DNA of 64,000 bases from Paraburkholderia humisilvae (GCF_902859855.1 NZ_CADIKH010000012.1:124001-188000); one strand, 5' to 3'. Counted from the stretch's first letter, positions 17,892 to 27,742 are shown. Made by a program: numbers and translations. The notes: a model not told the origin generated them from the letters alone.

Positions 17892-18039
17892 GTTGCCTCC
17901 TGGCAGGTGTTGTCTGGAACGTTGAAGGAACGGAAGCCGATCATCGTGTGCGCCGCCGGATGATCCAGTCTCCTGATTTGCAGGGTTAGATGTACCATCG
18001 TTTCGCGTGATCGACTATTCATCACAATGTTGACGATCC

Positions 18040-19011
18040 ATGAAGCAGAACTTCACAGTCAGGCAGGGCGCGCTCGATGGCGTGGAGGCGTTCCTGAGCG
18101 TGGCCAGGCATCGAAGTTTTCGCAAGGCGGCTGCGGACCTTGGGGTGACGCCGTCGGCCATCAGTCAGGCAGTGCGCGTCCTTGAAACGCGCATCGGCGC
18201 CGTGCTCTTCATACGCACCACGCGTAGCGTTGGCTTGACCGAAGCCGGCGAGCGGTTTCTGTCGCGCGCCAAGCCCGCCTTCGAGGAGCTCGTCGCCGCC
18301 AGCGAGGTCGCGCGCGGACTCAGCGAGCGACCCGCCGGATTGTTGCGGCTCTCAGTGCCTCGCGCCATCGTCCCGATTCTGCTGGAACCTCTGATCGCCT
18401 CTTTCTGCAAGGCCTATCCCGAGGTCGAGGTGGAGATCGCCGCGAGCAAGGAACTGATCGACATTGCAGCGGAAGGATTCGACGCAGGCATCCGGCTGGG
18501 CCAGTACGTGGCGGCCGACATGGTTGCGGTTCCGTTGACTCCACCGTTTCGTCTCGTCGTCGTTGGCAGCCCTGCTTACTTCGCCGCGCGCAGCCGACCC
18601 ACGCACACCGACGATCTGCGTCAACACGCATGCCTTCGATGGCGGCGATCCAGCGGCGCGCTCGCGTTATGGTCGTTCAACGACAAAGGCCGCGCGTTCG
18701 AGATTGCGGTATCGGGCCCGCTCATCGCCTCTGACTTTCCCACCATGCTTGGCGCGGCGATAGAAGGCATAGGCATTGCCCAGTTACCTGAGCCGATGGT
18801 CGCTGAAGGGTTGCGAGCGAGAAAACTGATACACGTGCTAGAGGCGTACGCGCCGCTCACGCCGGGGGTGTTTCTCTACTATCCGAGCCGCCGGCAAATC
18901 ATGCCGAAGCTGCGCGCGTTTATCGATCATGTGAAGAGCCGCCCGGCCGGCGATGGCAAGGTCCGGGGACAAGATGGCGCGCGGCGTGCCGGGTCGCGGA
19001 AAGGACGGTGA
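18040..19011 (+). CDS. LysR-family transcriptional regulator
   Basis: 323 residues. The DNA-binding domain GVEAFLSVARHRSFRKAAADLGVTPSAISQAVRVLETRIGAVLFIRTTRSVGLTEAGERFL belongs to the large group with TRSV(G/R)LTEAG found beside many proteobacterial oxidoreductase and membrane genes. The effector domain follows, with SVPRAIVPILLEPLIASF and FDAGIRLGQYV. It is divergent from the small membrane protein at 17376-17891 with 148 bp between them. The C-terminal tail is rich in Arg/Gly and may be disordered. Inducer unknown. Confidence 0.88.
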   Translation: MKQNFTVRQGALDGVEAFLSVARHRSFRKAAADLGVTPSAISQAVRVLETRIGAVLFIRTTRSVGLTEAGERFLSRAKPAFEELVAASEVARGLSERPAGLLRLSVPRAIVPILLEPLIASFCKAYPEVEVEIAASKELIDIAAEGFDAGIRLGQYVAADMVAVPLTPPFRLVVVGSPAYFAARSRPTHTDDLRQHACLRWRRSSGALALWSFNDKGRAFEIAVSGPLIASDFPTMLGAAIEGIGIAQLPEPMVAEGLRARKLIHVLEAYAPLTPGVFLYYPSRRQIMPKLRAFIDHVKSRPAGDGKVRGQDGARRAGSRKGR

Positions 19012-19107
19012 CGGCCTGCATGCGCAGGCCGTGCTATCGAATTCGCATTGCATTGAATCGGGCGCCGGGGGGCAGCCGCACCCCGGCTTGCAGCGCCGTG
19101 ATCTGCG

Positions 19108-20406
19108 TCAGGACCGCCAGGCCGGGCCCTCGGGAAAGCGATACCGATCGAGCGACTCGGCATGCATCTCGATGCTGTAGCCCGGACGTTGCGGCGGCAT
19201 GTAGCGGCCGTTGCGGATCACAACGGGATCGATGAAATGCTCATGCAGGTGATCGACATATTCGAGCACGCGGTTTTCCAGCGATGCGGATACGCAGATA
19301 TAGTCGAACAGCGAGATATGCTGCACGTACTCGCACAACCCAACACCGCCCGCATGCGGACACACGGGCACACCGAACTTCGCGGCCAGCAGTAGCACGA
19401 CGATCACTTCGTTCAGCCCGCCGAGACGGCAGCTGTCGACCTGGCAGAAGTCGATCGCATGGGCCTGCAGCAGTTGCTTGAACATCACGCGGTTGTGGCA
19501 GTGCTCGCCTGTCGCGACACCGATCGAGCCGAGCCGCCGGCGAATGGCCGCGTGACCGAGGATATCGTCGGGACTGGTGGGCTCTTCGATCCACCACGGG
19601 TCGAACTCCGCGAGACGTCGCATGTTCGCCACCGCTTCGTCGACGTCCCACACCTGGTTTGCGTCCATCATCAGCTTCAGGTTTTCGCCGATCTCCTCGC
19701 GCAGGATGCGCGCTCGCCGCACGTCTTCTTCGAGATTACCGCCCACCTTCTGCTTGAAATGCGTCCACCCTTGCGCAACCCCTTCGCGCGCGAGCCGTCG
19801 AATCTTGTCGTCGTCATAGCCGAGCCAGCCCGCCGATGTCGTGTACGCGGGATAACCCTGCGCGAGCATCTCCTGTTCACGTGCGTGTTTGGTCTTCGCG
19901 TGGCGGTGCAGCATCGCGAGCGCTTCGTGAGGGGTGATCGCATCGGTCACGTAGCGAAAGTCCAGACAGCGTACGAGCTCTTCCGGGCTCATGTCGACGA
20001 GCAGTTTCCAGACGGGCTTGCCGACAGATTTCGCCCACAGGTCCCACACCGCGTTGACGACGGCTGCCGTCGCCAGATGAATCGCCCCCTTGTCGGGCCC
20101 GATCCAGCGCAGCTGACTGTCGGACGTGAACGCGCGCCAGAATGCGCCCATGTTCGCGGTGATCTCTTCGAGCTGCTTGCCTACGATCAGCGGCATCAGC
20201 GCATTCGCCGCGGTCACGCAGATTTCATTGCCGCGCCCGATCGTGAACGTGAGCCCGTGCCCCACGAGCTTCTGGGGCGAATCGGTTTCGAGGGTGACGT
20301 AAGTGGCGGAGTAATCCGGCGCGGCGTTCATCGCGTCGGAGCCGTCGAGCGAACGCGAGGTCGGAAAGCGAATGTCCCGCACGGACAGCTTCGTGATTGT
20401 GGTCAT
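19108..20406 (-). CDS. fucD: L-fuconate dehydratase (enolase superfamily)
   Basis: Removes water from L-fuconate to give 2-keto-3-deoxy-L-fuconate in the non-phosphorylated fucose pathway. With the start at 20406 (432 residues), the residues known in the Xanthomonas campestris enzyme fall at the same numbers: K218 and K220 in HFKQK, D248 and N250 in DANQ, E274 in IEEPTSPDD, E301 in GEHCHNR and H351 in CPHAGGVG. This agreement supports both function and start. GGAGG lies eight bases before the ATG. It is divergent from a GntR gene, and a sugar ABC transporter follows that regulator. Other fucose-pathway enzymes are not in the window. Confidence 0.93.
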   Translation of the reverse strand: MTTITKLSVRDIRFPTSRSLDGSDAMNAAPDYSATYVTLETDSPQKLVGHGLTFTIGRGNEICVTAANALMPLIVGKQLEEITANMGAFWRAFTSDSQLRWIGPDKGAIHLATAAVVNAVWDLWAKSVGKPVWKLLVDMSPEELVRCLDFRYVTDAITPHEALAMLHRHAKTKHAREQEMLAQGYPAYTTSAGWLGYDDDKIRRLAREGVAQGWTHFKQKVGGNLEEDVRRARILREEIGENLKLMMDANQVWDVDEAVANMRRLAEFDPWWIEEPTSPDDILGHAAIRRRLGSIGVATGEHCHNRVMFKQLLQAHAIDFCQVDSCRLGGLNEVIVVLLLAAKFGVPVCPHAGGVGLCEYVQHISLFDYICVSASLENRVLEYVDHLHEHFIDPVVIRNGRYMPPQRPGYSIEMHAESLDRYRFPEGPAWRS

Positions 20407-20491
20407 CTGATCTCCCTCCAACGGGATGGCTATCGGCTTTGGCCTGCTAGCGAAGACGAACCGCTACATCCGGACCAGGCATTTGCACGCG

Positions 20492-20525
20492 TTGACAACG
20501 CTCGATCCAGTTCCTAGCATGCTAG
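20492..20525 (+). promoter_or_regulatory. gntR promoter with overlapping palindromic operator
   Basis: TTGACA (20492-20497), 17-bp spacer and TAGCAT (20515-20520) form a good sigma-70 promoter. A perfect 12-bp palindrome CTAGCATGCTAG (20514-20525) covers the -10 and start site, a place suited to repression. The site lies between the divergent fucD and gntR genes. Binding by the GntR protein is inferred. Confidence 0.6.
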
Positions 20526-20551
20526 CATGTCTTCTGGAAATCAAGCGCGCC

Positions 20552-21280
20552 GTGGAATCTTCATCCGATGTAGCGACTGTCGCAAGCAACCCGTATGTCG
20601 CACTGCAAAAGGTCAAAGGCGGCGAACGCGGCAGCCTGACCGACGCGGTTGAACAGGCGTTGAGAGAAGCGATCGTGACGCTGGTGCTGGAACCCGGAAT
20701 GATGATCGACAAGATGGCGGTGTGCGAACGGATGGGCGTATCGCGCTTTCCCGTTTCCGCCGCCTTGGCGCGGCTCGCTCACGCGGGCCTCGTCGAGGTG
20801 TTGCCGCAGCGCGGCACGCGCGTCAAACCGATCGCGCTCGACGATATCCGCCAGCATCTGTTCATTCGCAGCGCGCTCGAAGTCGAAACGGTCCGCGGTG
20901 TCGCGCTGATGCACGACCGCGCCACGATCGATGCACTGGCCGAGAATCTCGACCGGCAGCGCAAGGTCGCCGGGAACGGTCAGCGTATCGCGTTTCATCT
21001 ACTCGATCTGGCGTTTCACGAAATTCTGCTCGATGCGGTGAACCTGCCTCGAGTGAAGGAGATCGTCGCGGTATCGCGCAACGCGTTGGACCGCGCGAGG
21101 CAGTTGCTGGCGAGTCCTAAGCGGCTCGTGCACACGCTCGACGAGCACGAGCGCATTTTTGACGCGATTCGCGCCGGCAAGGCCGACGCGGCGGCAAAAG
21201 CGATGCACGACCACCTCGACCAGGTGGTCGCGGAGTTGCACCGGTCCGCGAAAGAAAGACCGGATCTTTTTGCACCTTAG
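20552..21280 (+). CDS. GntR-family (FadR-type) regulator of the fuconate/sugar locus
   Basis: About 242 residues. The winged helix reads LTDAVEQALREAIVTLVLEPGMMIDKMAVCERMGVSRFPVSAALARLAHAGLVEVLPQRGTRV, and an all-helical FCD ligand domain follows (FIRSALEVETVRG, DLAFHEILLDAVN, DEHERIFDAIRAGKADAAAKAMHDHL) with the His residues that usually bind a metal. The predicted promoter reaches to 20520, so upstream ATGs at 20426 and 20519 would sit before or inside the promoter; a GTG at 20552 is the first sensible start. That start is an inference from the promoter. It probably responds to a sugar acid and represses fucD and the transporter. Confidence 0.85.
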   Translation: MESSSDVATVASNPYVALQKVKGGERGSLTDAVEQALREAIVTLVLEPGMMIDKMAVCERMGVSRFPVSAALARLAHAGLVEVLPQRGTRVKPIALDDIRQHLFIRSALEVETVRGVALMHDRATIDALAENLDRQRKVAGNGQRIAFHLLDLAFHEILLDAVNLPRVKEIVAVSRNALDRARQLLASPKRLVHTLDEHERIFDAIRAGKADAAAKAMHDHLDQVVAELHRSAKERPDLFAP

Positions 21281-21481
21281 GCTTGCGGGCAATACCAGTA
21301 CTTCAACCACTTTCGTGCAGCGATCAGATGATCGCCGCATACGGGATCAAGGGGTCCGGGCAATGCGTCTGGCTTCTCTTTGCGTCACTGGCTGCAACAG
21401 GCGGCAGCGCGCAACGCTGCTTTGCCTGGCTTCGTGCGATGAAGCCTGTGCCGCTCGCGCGTTTGCCGGGGAGTCCACGCC

Positions 21482-22993
21482 ATGACTCCGCTTATCTCCG
21501 TTAGCAAGCTCAGCAAGAGCTTTCCCGGCGTGAGGGCGCTTCACGAAGTGCAATTCGAACTCATGGCGGGCGAGGTGCACGCGCTGATGGGCGAGAACGG
21601 CGCTGGCAAGTCGACGCTGATGAAAATCCTCGCCGGCGTGTACACCCGGGATTCGGGCGAAATCCTCCATGACAACCAGCCCGTGGCGTTCACGAGTCCA
21701 CGTGAAGCGCAGGCTAGGGGTATCGGCATCATTCATCAGGAACTGCAACTGATGAATCATCTGACCGTCGCCCAGAACATGTTTATCGGCCGTGAGCCGC
21801 GTGGACGTCTGGGCCTGTTCCTCGACGAAGACAGGCTCAACGCGCAAGCGCGTGACATTCTCGCTCACATGCATGTGAATCTCGATCCCCGCACCGTGGT
21901 CGGCACACTCACCGTCGCCAGCCAGCAGATGGTCGAGATCGCCAAGGCATTGTCCTTCGACTCCCGTGTGCTCATCATGGACGAGCCGACCTCCGCCCTC
22001 AACGACGCCGAAATTGCCGAACTCTTCCGCATCATTCGCAAGTTGAAGGACCGGGGCGTCGGGATCATCTACATCTCGCACAAGATGGATGAACTGAAGC
22101 AGATTTCCGATCGCGTGACCGTACTTCGCGACGGCGAATATGTGGCCACCGTCACGACTGCCGACACAAGCGTGCAGGCGATCATCGGCATGATGGTCGG
22201 CCGAACCCTGGCCGATGTCGCGCGTTATCCGGGCCCGGCGCGCCAGGGAGACATCGCGCTCGAAGTGAAGCATCTGAACGCCGGTCCGCTGGTCAGGGAT
22301 GTGAGCTTCACGCTGCGCAAAGGCGAGATTTTAGGCTTTGCAGGCCTGATGGGCGCCGGCCGCACCGAAGTCGCGCGCGCCGTGTTCGGCGCCGATCCGG
22401 TCGAATCCGGCGACATCTTCGTAAAAGGCGCGAAAGCGCCGATCAGAAAACCGAGCGACGCGGTGGCCCGCAGCATCGGCTATCTGTCCGAAGACCGCAA
22501 GCGATTCGGTCTCGCGACAGGCATGGATGTCGAATCGAACATCGTGATGTCCAACCTGGGCAAATTCCTGTCGCTCAAGCTGTTCCTGCGCCGCACGCAA
22601 ATACGCAAGGCAGCGTCGCACTTCATCAGTCTGCTCGCCATCCGCACGCCGTCGACGACGCAGCCGGTGCGGCTGCTGTCGGGCGGCAATCAGCAGAAGA
22701 TCGTCATTGCGAAGTGGTTGGAGCGGAACTGCGATGTGCTGTTCTTCGACGAGCCGACGCGCGGCATCGATGTGGGCGCCAAGAGCGAGATCTACAAGCT
22801 GTTGCGCGCGCTCGCCCAACAGGGCAAGGCAATTGTGATGATTTCGTCGGAACTGCCGGAAATCCTGAGCATGAGCGACCGGATCGTCGTGATGTGCGAA
22901 GGCCGTATCACTGGCGAACTCTCCGCCAGCGAGGCGACCCAGGAGCGCATCATGCATCTCGCGACGCAGCGCGAATCCTTGAAAACGGTATGA
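21482..22993 (+). CDS. Sugar ABC transporter, double ATP-binding subunit
   Basis: 503 residues, two ABC cassettes in one chain as in RbsA/AraG/XylG. The first has Walker [10 protein letters not shown], a relaxed signature ([14 protein letters not shown]) and Walker B VLIMDEPT. The second has a degenerate Walker A region (GLMGAGRTE), signature [15 protein letters not shown] and Walker [15 protein letters not shown]. This asymmetry is usual for the CUT2 family. GGGGAG precedes the ATG. It heads a three-gene operon with a permease 19 bp downstream. The 200-bp gap from gntR holds a 6-4-6 dyad at 21320-21335 but no clear promoter. Confidence 0.92.
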   Translation: MTPLISVSKLSKSFPGVRALHEVQFELMAGEVHALMGENGAGKSTLMKILAGVYTRDSGEILHDNQPVAFTSPREAQARGIGIIHQELQLMNHLTVAQNMFIGREPRGRLGLFLDEDRLNAQARDILAHMHVNLDPRTVVGTLTVASQQMVEIAKALSFDSRVLIMDEPTSALNDAEIAELFRIIRKLKDRGVGIIYISHKMDELKQISDRVTVLRDGEYVATVTTADTSVQAIIGMMVGRTLADVARYPGPARQGDIALEVKHLNAGPLVRDVSFTLRKGEILGFAGLMGAGRTEVARAVFGADPVESGDIFVKGAKAPIRKPSDAVARSIGYLSEDRKRFGLATGMDVESNIVMSNLGKFLSLKLFLRRTQIRKAASHFISLLAIRTPSTTQPVRLLSGGNQQKIVIAKWLERNCDVLFFDEPTRGIDVGAKSEIYKLLRALAQQGKAIVMISSELPEILSMSDRIVVMCEGRITGELSASEATQERIMHLATQRESLKTV

Positions 22994-23012
22994 GCCTCGA
23001 GAGGTCGAATCA

Positions 23013-24038
23013 ATGACACTGCAATCGGATACTGCTGCGCTGTCTAACGAGAGACGTTCGTCGGGCTTCCGAGCCCGGCTCTTCTCGCCCACTGCGCTGC
23101 AAAAGCTGCTCGCCTTCACGAGCCTGATCCTGCTGTTGATCTTTTTCAGCTTCGCGTCGCCCGCATTCATGCAGATGGACAACATCCTCGGCATCCTGCA
23201 GGCGACCGCCGTCAATGGCGTGCTGGCCATCGCCAGCACATTCGTGATCATCACGGGCGGCATCGATCTGTCGGTCGGCACGCTGATGACTTTCACGGCC
23301 GTGATTTGCGGCGTGTTTCTCACTTATTTGCATCTGCCGATGTGGACGGGCGTCCTCGCCGCGATCGCAACGGGTGCGCTGTGCGGGACCATTTCGGGCA
23401 CGCTGACGGCAAAAATGAAAATCCCACCCTTCATCGCGACGCTCGGCATGATGCTGGTTTTGAAGGGGCTTTCGCTCGTCGTGTCGGCCGACAAGCCGAT
23501 CTATTTCACCGACACCGAAAACTTCTACATGATCTCGCAGGATTCGCTGATTGGTCATCTGCTGCCCAGCGTGCCCGTGCCGAACGCCGTTCTGATCCTG
23601 TTTTTCCTCGCCATCGCGAGTTCGATTACGCTCAACCGCACAGCGCTCGGTCGCTATACGTTCGCGCTTGGCAGCAACGAAGAGGCCGTGCGTCTGTCCG
23701 GCGTGAATGTCGACCGGTGGAAGATTGCAATTTATGGACTCGGCGGGGCGATCTGCGGCATCGCGGGCCTGTTGATCGCGTCGCGCCTGAATTCAGCACA
23801 ACCAGCGCTCGGCCAAGGCTACGAACTGGAAGCCATCGCGGCTGTCGTCATTGGCGGCACATCGCTTAGCGGCGGCTCGGGCACGATACTCGGCACCATC
23901 ATCGGCGCTTTCATCATGAGCGTGCTGACCAACGGCTTGCGCATCATGTCGGTCGCACAGGAATGGCAGATCGTGGTGACGGGTCTCATCATCATTCTCG
24001 CCGTCTATGCGGACATCTTGCGGCGCAAGAAGAGCTGA
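23013..24038 (+). CDS. Sugar ABC transporter permease (CUT2 family)
   Basis: 341 residues with about 8-10 membrane helices. The family motif ITGGIDLSVGTLMTF is near residues 80-95, and the EAA-like cytoplasmic loop is LGSNEEAVRLSGVNVDRWKIAIYGLGG; the end has GGTSLSGGSGTILGTIIGA, all typical of RbsC-like permeases. It forms the membrane channel, presumably as a homodimer, with the ATPase just upstream. GAGAGG precedes the ATG. Substrate probably L-fucose or a related sugar, judged only from nearby fucD. Confidence 0.9.
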   Translation: MTLQSDTAALSNERRSSGFRARLFSPTALQKLLAFTSLILLLIFFSFASPAFMQMDNILGILQATAVNGVLAIASTFVIITGGIDLSVGTLMTFTAVICGVFLTYLHLPMWTGVLAAIATGALCGTISGTLTAKMKIPPFIATLGMMLVLKGLSLVVSADKPIYFTDTENFYMISQDSLIGHLLPSVPVPNAVLILFFLAIASSITLNRTALGRYTFALGSNEEAVRLSGVNVDRWKIAIYGLGGAICGIAGLLIASRLNSAQPALGQGYELEAIAAVVIGGTSLSGGSGTILGTIIGAFIMSVLTNGLRIMSVAQEWQIVVTGLIIILAVYADILRRKKS

Positions 24039-24076
24039 GACAGCAGCAAGGAGGAAGCATCAAAGAAGGAAAGAAT

Positions 24077-24098
24077 GGGGAGTCCCGCAAGACTCCCC
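24077..24098 (+). promoter_or_regulatory. Intercistronic hairpin before binding-protein gene
   Basis: GGGGAGT (24077-24083) pairs with ACTCCCC (24092-24098) around an 8-nt loop, in the 102-bp gap between permease and binding-protein genes. No T run follows, so it is more likely an RNA-processing or stabilising structure that lets the binding protein be made in excess. Its AGGAGGAGA ribosome site is very strong. Confidence 0.5.
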
Positions 24099-24140
24099 CA
24101 ACGGCTGGAGGTCGGTGGCCCACGTTAGGAGGAGAAACCC

Positions 24141-25082
24141 ATGTTGAAAAGAAGACTAATCAGTATCGCGGTCGGTGTCGGCGCGCTCGTCGGGGCGACG
24201 GGTTTGACGTATGCCGATGAACCCTATATTCCGCTCATCTCGAAGGGCTTCCAGCACCAGTTCTGGCAGGCCGTGAAATCGGGCGCGGAGCAGTCAGCGA
24301 AGGAGCATAACGTCCGCATCACCTTCGAGGGTCCGGAAACGGAAGCGATGGTCGACAAGCAGATCGACATGCTGTCGGCGGCGCTCGCGAAGAACCCCCA
24401 GGCGCTCGGCATTGCCGCGCTCGACAGCAAGGCGGCCATTCCATTGCTCAAGCGCGCGCAGGCCAGCAAGATACCGGTCATTGCGTTCGACTCGGGCGTC
24501 GACAGCGACATTCCGCTGACGACCTGCGCGACGGATAATCTTGCCGCCGCCGCGCTCGCCGCCGACAAGATGGCGGAGATGATTGGCAATTCCGGTGAAG
24601 TCGGCGTGATCGTGCACGACCAGACAAGCCGCACGGGTATCGACCGCCGTGACGGATTTCTCAATCAGATGAAGTCCAAGCATCCGAACATCAAAATCGT
24701 TTCGGTGCAATACGGCGGCGGCGACCACCTGAAGTCGGCGGAAATCGCCAAGACGATGATCCAGGCCAACCCGAACATCAAGGGCATTTTTGGCGCCAAT
24801 GAAGGCTCGGCGGAAGGCGCGGCGATCGGCGTCAGGGAATCGGGCAAAAAGCTGGTGCTGATCGGCTTCGACTCCGGCAAGGAACAAAAGGAGGACATCA
24901 TGTCAGGCCTGATGGCGGGCGCGATTACGCAAAATCCCGTCGGCATCGGCAAATGCGTGGTCGACTCCGCAGTGAAGGCGTTAAAGGGCGAGAAGCTGCC
25001 GAAGAAAGTCGACACAGGGTTTTACTGGTACGACAAGACCAACATGAGCGATCCGCGGATTGCCGCCGTGCTCTACGATTAA
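24141..25082 (+). CDS. Sugar ABC transporter periplasmic binding protein
   Basis: 313 residues of the RbsB-like type I fold. The signal peptide MLKRRLISIAVGVGALVGATGLTYA is followed by YIPLISKGFQHQFWQAVKSGAEQSAKEHNVRITFEGPETEAMVDKQIDM, matching ribose/xylose-binding protein openings. Hinge segments IPVIAFDSGVDSD and LIGFDSGKEQKEDI are in place. It delivers sugar to the permease and ATPase encoded just upstream. A strong terminator follows. Confidence 0.92.
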   Translation: MLKRRLISIAVGVGALVGATGLTYADEPYIPLISKGFQHQFWQAVKSGAEQSAKEHNVRITFEGPETEAMVDKQIDMLSAALAKNPQALGIAALDSKAAIPLLKRAQASKIPVIAFDSGVDSDIPLTTCATDNLAAAALAADKMAEMIGNSGEVGVIVHDQTSRTGIDRRDGFLNQMKSKHPNIKIVSVQYGGGDHLKSAEIAKTMIQANPNIKGIFGANEGSAEGAAIGVRESGKKLVLIGFDSGKEQKEDIMSGLMAGAITQNPVGIGKCVVDSAVKALKGEKLPKKVDTGFYWYDKTNMSDPRIAAVLYD

Positions 25083-25106
25083 ACGATGTCGGTAACACGC
25101 GATGAG

Positions 25107-25144
25107 AGAGGAAGCGCTGGGGTTGTGGTGCTTCCTCTTTTTTT
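25107..25144 (+). terminator. Intrinsic terminator after first sugar ABC operon
   Basis: AGAGGAAGC (25107-25115) pairs with GCTTCCTCT (25130-25138) and runs into seven T. It lies 25 bp after the binding-protein stop codon. Confidence 0.85.
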
Positions 25145-25517
25145 CCCGGTGTGGGAGTAAGTGACTGCGGAATGACCCATGCCGGGCTTCAATCATCTGA
25201 ACATTACGCCTCATACTGATCTGCCATCCTGATTTACCCGAACCCGCACGCGCTGACGCCGCGTCGCATCACCGCCTCTACTCCTTTACCCGCCTTGGTT
25301 TCATCGCATACCTGTAGCGCGCTTCACGCGACGCGGCAAAACGCTCGTTCCTTGACACCAACCAACCTCGCTGCTGTACTAAATAAAACAAATTGATTTA
25401 GTCCCGCACGCGAGCGTAGCCGCGAACAATCAGAAGGAGGCCGGTCCACCGCGCCCAACCCGATCGAATCGACTGCAGTCCATAACGTCGTTGTCAATTA
25501 TCCGGAGGAGCGTTTCC
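25145..25517. other. Intergenic region before frc-like operon
   Basis: About 370 bp with no gene recognised. Its last third contains the promoter and operator listed at 25352-25402. The transcribed leader from about 25387 to the ATG at 25518 would be 130 nucleotides and shows no clear riboswitch. Confidence 0.45.
25352..25402 (+). promoter_or_regulatory. Promoter and ROK-type operator of frc-like operon
   Basis: TTGACA (25352-25357), 17-bp spacer and TGTACT (25375-25380) make a plausible sigma-70 promoter. An AT-rich inverted repeat, ACTAAAT (25378-25384), 11-bp spacer, ATTTAGT (25396-25402), overlaps the -10 and start site. Its shape resembles NagC/Mlc-type operators, and the operon ends in a ROK regulator, so autoregulation through this site is a reasonable inference. 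Confidence 0.55.
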
Positions 25518-26522
25518 ATGAACCTGAAATCGAGCGTGCCTTGTGCCGCGAAGCGAATCGTTGCGGTGTGTGCGGCGGCATCGGCCGTGTTATGCATCGG
25601 CACGAGCCAGGCCGCGGACCAACCCGTGATCGGCCTGATCACGAAAACCGACACGAACCCGTTCTTCGTGAAGATGCGTCAGGGCGCCGACGCCGCCGCA
25701 CAGAAAGACGGCGCGAAGCTGATCACGGCCGCGGGCAAGTTCGACGGCGACAACGCAAGCCAGGTGACCGCGATCGAAAACATGTTAACGGCCGGTGCCA
25801 AGGCCATTCTGATCACGCCAAGCGACACGAAGGCCATCGTGCCGAGCATCCGGAAAGCACGTGCCGCCGGTGCCATCGTGATCGCGCTCGATACGCCCAC
25901 CGAGCCGCAAGACGCGACTGACGCACTCTTCGCCACCGACAACTTCAAGGCGGGCGTGCTGATCGGCGAATACGCAAAAGCGGCGCTCGCCGGCAAGCCC
26001 GCCAGGATCGCGACGCTCGACCTTGCACCGGGCGTATCGGTCGGCGTCTTGCGACACAACGGTTTTCTGAAGGGTTTTGGCATTAAGGAAGGCGACGCGT
26101 CGATCGTCTGTAGCCAGGACACGCGAGGCGATCAGGCGAAGGGACAAACGGCGATGGAAAACTGCCTGCAAAAAGCGCCTGACATCAACGTCGTCTATAC
26201 GATCAACGAACCTGCCGCGGCCGGCGCTTATCGCGCGCTCAAGGCAGCGGGCAAGGACAAAAGCGTGATGATCGTATCGATCGACGGTGGCTGCGAAGGG
26301 GTGCGCAACGTGAAAGCCGGCGCGATCGCGGCGACCTCGCAGCAGTACCCGCTGAAGATGGCCGAGCTCGGTGTGAACGCCGGCGTCGAGTACGCGAAAA
26401 CCGGCAAGAAACCGACCGGCTATCACGACACGGGCGTCACGCTGATCACCGACAAGGTGCAGCCCGGCGTCGACAGCAAGGACACAGCGTTCGGCCTTGA
26501 GAACTGCTGGGGCAACAAGTAG
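25518..26522 (+). CDS. frcB: Sugar ABC binding protein, FrcB-like
   Basis: 334 residues. A signal peptide ends near SQAA and is followed by [56 protein letters not shown], which is the opening of the fructose-binding FrcB group in the RbsB-like family. Other family segments are [21 protein letters not shown] and [27 protein letters not shown]. The ATG at 25518 has GGAGGAG just upstream. First gene of frcB-frcC-frcA-ROK. Fructose as the main substrate follows from order and similarity to the rhizobial frc system; mannose or ribose are alternatives. Confidence 0.82.
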   Translation: MNLKSSVPCAAKRIVAVCAAASAVLCIGTSQAADQPVIGLITKTDTNPFFVKMRQGADAAAQKDGAKLITAAGKFDGDNASQVTAIENMLTAGAKAILITPSDTKAIVPSIRKARAAGAIVIALDTPTEPQDATDALFATDNFKAGVLIGEYAKAALAGKPARIATLDLAPGVSVGVLRHNGFLKGFGIKEGDASIVCSQDTRGDQAKGQTAMENCLQKAPDINVVYTINEPAAAGAYRALKAAGKDKSVMIVSIDGGCEGVRNVKAGAIAATSQQYPLKMAELGVNAGVEYAKTGKKPTGYHDTGVTLITDKVQPGVDSKDTAFGLENCWGNK

Positions 26523-26651
26523 CGCCACGCAACAACCGGCGCTGCGCGGCCGTGCGTAGCGCCGGCGGTATCGCCGCGTCGACGCGCGACCGCATACAGG
26601 CGGAACGTCGGACGCATCAGGCTTTGCATCATCGCATCGAGGAAACACACC

Positions 26652-27650
26652 ATGTCGACTCCTACCCCGACCGCTCACGCGCACGACCCGCATCGTCGAT
26701 TCACGGAGCGCCTGCCCTCGCTTGCCGAGGCCGGCCCGCTGATCGCGCTGGTACTTGCATGTGCGTTCTTTATTTCGCAGAGCGACCGCTTTCTGTCCGC
26801 GCAAAATCTATCGTTGATTCTGCAACAAACGATGGTGGTCGCGGTGATCGCGATCGGCCAGACGCTGATCGTACTGACCGGCGGCATCGATCTGTCGTGC
26901 GGGATGGTGATGGCGTTCGGCTCAATTGTGATGACCAAATTCGCAGTCGTGCTCGGCATACCGCCGATCCTCGCGATTCTCTGCGGAATCGGCGCGAGTA
27001 CGCTGTTTGGTCTCCTCAACGGTGCGTTGATTACCCGCATCAAGCTTCCGTCGTTTATCGTCACGCTGGGTACGCTAAATATCGCGTTTGCGCTCACGCA
27101 AATCTACTCGAACGCAGAAAGTGTATCGAACCTGCCCGACGCGATCATGTTCTTTGGCAGCACGTTCAAGCTTGGGCCCGCTGAAGTGACGTACGGCACG
27201 GTGCTGACGCTGTTGATGTATCTCGTGACATGGTTTGTGCTGCGCGATACGGTGCCTGGCCGGCATCTGTATGCGCTCGGCAATAACGCGGAAGCGGCGC
27301 GTTTGATGGGCCTTTCGTCACAGAAAATTCTGCTTACCGTCTATACACTCGCCGGCGCGATCTACGGTATCGCCGCGCTGCTCTCGGTATCGCGCACCGG
27401 TGTCGGCGATCCGCAGGCCGGGCAAACCGAAAACCTCGACAGCATCACCGCGGTCGTGCTTGGCGGCACGAGCCTCTTTGGCGGACGCGGGTCGATCGCG
27501 GGCACGCTGCTCGGCGCGTTGATTGTCGGCGTGTTTCGCAATGGGTTGACGCTGATTGGCGTGTCGTCCGTGTACCAGGTGCTAATCACCGGCATTCTCG
27601 TGATCCTCGCGGTGGCCGCCGACAAGCTGTCGCGGCGCGGCGCACGCTAA
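26652..27650 (+). CDS. frcC: Sugar ABC permease, FrcC-like
   Basis: 332 residues with 8-10 predicted membrane helices. The CUT2 motif reads LTGGIDLSCGMVMAFGS, the cytoplasmic loop YALGNNAEAARLMGLSSQKILLTVYTLAG, and the end LGGTSLFGGRGSIAGTLLGALIVG. GAGGAAAC precedes the ATG. It follows the binding protein by 129 bp, longer than usual inside an operon, though no terminator is seen in the gap. Forms the membrane pore with FrcA as motor. Confidence 0.82.
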   Translation: MSTPTPTAHAHDPHRRFTERLPSLAEAGPLIALVLACAFFISQSDRFLSAQNLSLILQQTMVVAVIAIGQTLIVLTGGIDLSCGMVMAFGSIVMTKFAVVLGIPPILAILCGIGASTLFGLLNGALITRIKLPSFIVTLGTLNIAFALTQIYSNAESVSNLPDAIMFFGSTFKLGPAEVTYGTVLTLLMYLVTWFVLRDTVPGRHLYALGNNAEAARLMGLSSQKILLTVYTLAGAIYGIAALLSVSRTGVGDPQAGQTENLDSITAVVLGGTSLFGGRGSIAGTLLGALIVGVFRNGLTLIGVSSVYQVLITGILVILAVAADKLSRRGAR

Positions 27651-27742
27651 ACGCCGCGCACCTGCTTCGTCCATGTCGTTGCGTTTGCCCCGTTGTTCAC
27701 GCAACTTCATTCTTCGCACTGCATTCAAGCATGGAGCCTGTC

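Noticed and set aside
19012..19031. Hairpin CGGCCTGC-ATGC-GCAGGCCG as terminator between LysR and fucD
   Set aside because: Good stem but no T run on either strand; kept only as a note.
21320..21335. GCGATC-AGAT-GATCGC dyad as the promoter-operator of the sugar ABC operon
   Set aside because: No -35/-10 pair could be matched around it, and it does not resemble the CTAGCATGCTAG palindrome at the gntR promoter.
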